16,856 bases of DNA from Desulfobacterales bacterium (lineage in GTDB: Bacteria > Desulfobacterota > Desulfobacteria > Desulfobacterales > C00003060). Under the pieces are notes generated by a model, which was not told the DNA's origin, searched no databases, and saw only the letters and a list, made by a program, of their open reading frames with translations. Both the position numbers and the translations under genes were made by a program. The stretch spans positions 1-16,856 of the forward strand of contig JAUWXJ010000027.1 in the NCBI GenBank assembly GCA_030616425.1, written 5' to 3'. How positions within the stretch are numbered: the first letter of the stretch is position 1; every line of letters begins with the position of its first letter. Of the stretch, positions 14,377-16,856 are shown piece after piece.

Positions 14377-15387
14377 TTGAAATATCACCCAGACGAGGCC
14401 ATTGGTCTGCCGGTCAGTATCCGACCTTCCCAAACGAAAGGGGTCTGGCGGGACTTCCTTCCGGGAGTGCGCCTTCAGCCCTACGCCGGCCCACTCCGCG
14501 ACCTCATGGAGCGAATGGACACGAAGCTGCCGCCGCAAGCGCACAGCGTCGTTGATCGCTCGCACATCTTGCTCATCCGGCCCACGAGATACCTGGCTGG
14601 TGTGCGGAAGCGGATTCAGGCCGAAGGTGCCGTTGTGCCGAAGGGCGCCTCTAAGTGGGTCGATCCCTCATCCGTGGCACGTCAGTGCCTGGTGGCCGCA
14701 ATTCTCGCAACGAGGAGCCGCTGCGCGTTTGCATCATCTTACTCCCTGAAGCGACGAGGCCGCGGGTGGGACCCGACGGCGTGGTCGAACCAACGCCTGG
14801 AAGAGACTTCACCCCACGTCTTCGAAGCGCTGCGGTCCGAGCCACTCGATCTCGTACACGCGAAGCGGCTCGCGGTGAAACTCGACCGCTACTACCGGGC
14901 GATATCGTGGTGGTCGGACCGCGTGGGAATGGCGCTCGGGTACTTGTGGGAAGGCCTCTGTGCACCCTATCCGGCTCAGACATATATTTCCCTCATTGCG
15001 CTCGTTGACTCGCTAGTCGGGACACGTCACAGCGGTGGGCATGCTCTGGCAGAGCGCGTGGCCACGATGTTGGGCACAGATCCGGAGTCACGGAAAGCGG
15101 AATACGACGAGATGAGGAGCCTATACGGAGTGCGAAACAGCCTAGTGCACGGTAGCGCGCATCCCCGCAAGGGAAGGCACACCGTCCAGAGTCTCTACAT
15201 GGGAGCGACGCGCTCCAACGTACCCTATGATGACTTGTCGAGACTCATCTCTCTCTGTGTCCGGCTTATCAGACGTAACCTGGAGGACAAGGAGTACCTC
15301 TTGCTTGTTCAAACCAAGGGCAAGGAGGACAAGATTGATAAGCAACTGGACACCCTGTTTCTGGATAGATTGTTGGGTGCTTCCTAA
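14377..15387 (+). CDS. Cassette G: HEPN-domain protein with RxxxxH motif (336 aa)
   Basis: The C-terminal half looks like an ApeA-type HEPN domain: a helix WEGLCAPYPAQTYISLIALVDSLVG (about 191-215), AERVATMLG, then SLYGVRNSLVHGS with R253-x4-H258, the RNase motif of HEPN toxins and defence nucleases. The N-terminal about 180 residues are basic and unrecognised. HEPN RNases cut host or phage RNA on infection or serve as toxins, so a defence or toxin role is plausible but inferred. The TTG start at 14377 has GGGAG seven bases upstream. The stop codon TAA (15385-15387) lies inside the R'' box TCCTAAC. Edges agree over ten bases (GTTAGGAAGC / GCTTCCTAAC). Base composition is clearly GC-richer than cassettes A, H and I, a sign of separate origin. 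Confidence 0.82.
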   Translation: MKYHPDEAIGLPVSIRPSQTKGVWRDFLPGVRLQPYAGPLRDLMERMDTKLPPQAHSVVDRSHILLIRPTRYLAGVRKRIQAEGAVVPKGASKWVDPSSVARQCLVAAILATRSRCAFASSYSLKRRGRGWDPTAWSNQRLEETSPHVFEALRSEPLDLVHAKRLAVKLDRYYRAISWWSDRVGMALGYLWEGLCAPYPAQTYISLIALVDSLVGTRHSGGHALAERVATMLGTDPESRKAEYDEMRSLYGVRNSLVHGSAHPRKGRHTVQSLYMGATRSNVPYDDLSRLISLCVRLIRRNLEDKEYLLLVQTKGKEDKIDKQLDTLFLDRLLGAS

Positions 15388-15442
15388 CAAGCGCGTGCAG
15401 GGGACCCGCGGGGACGCGGGCCGCTGACGCAGCACGTTAGCT
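15382..15442 (+). other. attC site of cassette G (61 bp)
   Basis: R'' TCCTAAC (15382-15388, overlapping the stop codon); outer stem GCGTGCAG (15393-15400) against CTGACGC (15424-15430) with an extrahelical G; inner hairpin CCCGCG/CGCGGG (15405-15410, 15415-15420); R' GTTAGCT (15436-15442). Confidence 0.87.
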
Positions 15443-15464
15443 TTTACATGCTTAAGAAAACATC

Positions 15465-15962
15465 ATGTCAGATCAAGCAGAATTAAATTTTGGATTCAGT
15501 AAACCAAGTGACTTGCTCAAAAAAATACGAAGAGATTCGAAAAAGCTTGATAGGGAAGCAAGTCCTGACAATATCTTTAATTTTGTTATCACCGCATACC
15601 ATTTACTAGATGATTGGATTCGTCGAAACAAAGACCCAGATATTCATAGAGGGGCAAAGCAAGACATTACCGAAAAGCAAGGTAGAAAAAATGAAATAAA
15701 TGTATTTAATATTTGCAGAGACCTATCAATTGGAAGCAAACACTTTGTATTGGATAAAAAATCAAAGGAGAAGAAAGTTATAACGAATATTAAAATATAC
15801 GAAGCTGGTTTTGGTAATAGTCGTTTCGGAAAGGTTCCTTTCGGGGGGACCGAGCCAATGGTAGAATTAGATGCAGAAGGAGTAGTCTACGATATCCATA
15901 GTTTAAGAAAAGAAATAATGGATTTTTGTGGAGAGCTGTTTAGGAAATATAAAATTCCATAA
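15465..15962 (+). CDS. Cassette H: hypothetical protein, possibly HEPN-like helical (165 aa)
   Basis: A small soluble protein with no signal peptide or membrane span. Its core, NFVITAYHLLDDWIRRNKDP and later FNICRDLSIGSKHFVLDKK, resembles hypothetical proteins with helical bundles that carry a GSKH segment. I recall such proteins near restriction and defence genes, but cannot name the family. It lacks the RxxxxH of cassette G, although RDLSIGSKH has a similar position and feel. The ATG at 15465 has no good Shine-Dalgarno and sits 23 bases past R'. Edges R' GTTAGCT (15436) and R'' AGCTAAC (15999) match exactly. The cassette is AT-rich. Confidence 0.75.
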   Translation: MSDQAELNFGFSKPSDLLKKIRRDSKKLDREASPDNIFNFVITAYHLLDDWIRRNKDPDIHRGAKQDITEKQGRKNEINVFNICRDLSIGSKHFVLDKKSKEKKVITNIKIYEAGFGNSRFGKVPFGGTEPMVELDAEGVVYDIHSLRKEIMDFCGELFRKYKIP

Positions 15963-15998
15963 TATCATAAACCTTCGTTACCCAAATTTTAAAAAATA

Positions 15999-16066
15999 AG
16001 CTAACAATGCAATGAAAACGGATTTTTGGGGCGCAGCCCCAAAAACCGCTTATTTTACCGTTAAGG
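15999..16066 (+). other. attC site of cassette H (68 bp)
   Basis: R'' AGCTAAC (15999-16005); stem CGGATTTTTGGGGC (16019-16032) against GCCCCAAAAACCG (16036-16048), 13 bp with extrahelical A16022 and a three-base loop; R' GTTAAGG (16060-16066), whose last base departs from the Y of the consensus. Confidence 0.87.
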
Positions 16067-16079
16067 ATTAAAAAACAAA

Positions 16080-16826
16080 ATGATGCTACATCCAGTTGAG
16101 GAATATATAAAACGGCGGGAAGCGTATTCCTATTCGGACAAAACTTGCCAGTTTGAAGTAGTACAAACCGGCAAACTCAGTCTAATTGGTGAATTTCATG
16201 GAATCTATGCGGGGGCCATACCCAATAGTTGCACAAAAGCTGTAAATCTCAGAATTTTCGAGAAAATCTGCCGACAGGTGTTCAAGGACTGCAATGAGGC
16301 ACTTAACGAAGATAGTTTTACTGATAAGCATCTAAAAAACATAAAATCCATAACCTGCGCCGTAGTGCACTGGAAAATGGCATCACAAGGCGGGAGGGCA
16401 AATAGAAATGTTAAGAACGTTTTAGAAAAGTGGACCTCACGGACACATATTCAACTTTTGGACGCATATAAAAACAAAGAAATGGGTACCTTTAGGATTC
16501 AGGGCGTCCGAATACCCACAGCGACTGCTTTTTTGCGGCTTCTATTCCCTGAGAACTTTGGAATAATGGATAGTCGTGTTGTCAAATTTACAGAAGAAAA
16601 AGGTCTTACTAACCTTAGCATACGTGATGACGGCTACATTAACGATACTCGCAGGAATATTGAGCAGTATGAAAATATATATTCTCCATTACTTAAAAAA
16701 GAAAGCGAATCATTGAACCAAAAGAGTGCTCGATTTAAAGATGTGGACCAATTTAAACAAATATCAGAATTTACATTTAGACCCTGTGACGTAGAAATGG
16801 CTCTATGGAATGAAGGAGAGCCTTAA
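16080..16826 (+). CDS. Cassette I: hypothetical protein with HhH-glycosylase-like segment (248 aa)
   Basis: A soluble protein of 248 residues. The segment MGTFRIQGVRIPTATAFLRLLFPENFGIMDSRVVKF (about residues 135-170) resembles the helix-hairpin-helix region of DNA-glycosylase-fold proteins, where a G-x-x-x-P-x-A-x-x-L pattern is followed by an aspartate (here MDSRV). This is weak recall of a pattern, not a firm domain call. The start ATG 16080 (or 16083) follows AAGGA, part of which is the R' box GTTAAGG, so the recombination site itself may supply the ribosome binding site. The TAA stop (16824-16826) lies inside R'' CCTTAAC. Edges R' 16060 and R'' 16821 match exactly. Confidence 0.72.
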   Translation: MMLHPVEEYIKRREAYSYSDKTCQFEVVQTGKLSLIGEFHGIYAGAIPNSCTKAVNLRIFEKICRQVFKDCNEALNEDSFTDKHLKNIKSITCAVVHWKMASQGGRANRNVKNVLEKWTSRTHIQLLDAYKNKEMGTFRIQGVRIPTATAFLRLLFPENFGIMDSRVVKFTEEKGLTNLSIRDDGYINDTRRNIEQYENIYSPLLKKESESLNQKSARFKDVDQFKQISEFTFRPCDVEMALWNEGEP

Positions 16827-16856
16827 CCTGTCAGTGCACCCGACCGGTGTTCCGCT
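16821..16856 (+). other. Start of the attC site of cassette I, cut by the window edge
   Basis: R'' CCTTAAC (16821-16827) is the exact partner of R' at 16060. The following 29 bases should be the left attC arm; the right arm lies beyond the window, so the array probably continues. Confidence 0.7.

Noticed and set aside
14402..15008. Alternative plus and minus open frames across cassette G (14402-14749, 14655-15008, 14651-14983 minus)
   Set aside because: They arise from the high GC of this gene, overlap the HEPN frame, and give arginine/proline-rich proteins without a motif.

Overview
The window joins a conserved bacterial chromosomal block (about 1-7500) to an integron-type gene cassette array (about 7792 to the right edge). 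The left block carries xseA-xseB-ispA-dxs followed by a class 1B pyrD, all on the + strand, with GTG starts, overlapping genes and moderate GC. This layout, the PHP-like protein and the REP-transposase remnants suggest a Gram-negative bacterium, possibly a deltaproteobacterium (Desulfobacterota). That placement is an inference from gene style; no rRNA or other strict marker is present.

Region by region: 1-852 is the 3' part of a PHP-like, probably exported protein. 912-1340 (minus) is a small glycine-rich basic protein. 1478-1797 is a 320-bp palindromic MITE-like element. 1882-4373 holds xseA, xseB and ispA, with successive genes overlapping. 4486-4606 is a large hairpin whose foot touches the Shine-Dalgarno of dxs (4619-6520). 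pyrD (6565-7491) closes the conserved block.

From 7792 the layout changes to single, mostly unrelated + strand genes of varied base composition, each ended by an attC-like site. The key evidence is that the 7-10 bases at the left edge of a cassette (G^TTRRRY, R') are the reverse complement of the bases starting the attC after its gene (RYYYAAC, R''). This is expected if each cassette was once a circle. It holds for cassettes A (GTTATCTG/CAGATAAC), E (GTTGGGC/GCCCAAC), F (GTTATGC/GCATAAC), G (GTTAGGAAGC/GCTTCCTAAC), H (GTTAGCT/AGCTAAC) and I (GTTAAGG/CCTTAAC), and with one mismatch for C (GTTAGGC/GCCTAAT). Between R'' and R' lie hairpins with one extrahelical base, the feature by which integron integrases choose the attC strand. 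No integrase gene is in the window. A 90-bp perfect repeat ends exactly at the G^TTA crossover at the left edge of cassette A and again at cassette C, so it may be a duplicated attI.

The cassettes encode a membrane-anchored protein with 15 ankyrin repeats (A), an interrupted membrane protein (B), a small multi-span membrane protein (C), a secreted nuclease with a ComEA-like helix-hairpin-helix tail (D), an unrecognised 428-residue protein (E), a membrane protein with a TPR-like tail (F), a HEPN-type protein with RxxxxH (G), an unrecognised protein (H) and a protein with a weak HhH-glycosylase resemblance (I). Three small inverted-repeat elements (two 264-bp copies carrying the tail of a REP-associated Y1 transposase and one 127-bp element) sit in or beside cassette ends and have damaged attC sites. 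The array looks like a store of independently acquired genes, plausibly including defence functions, rather than one pathway.
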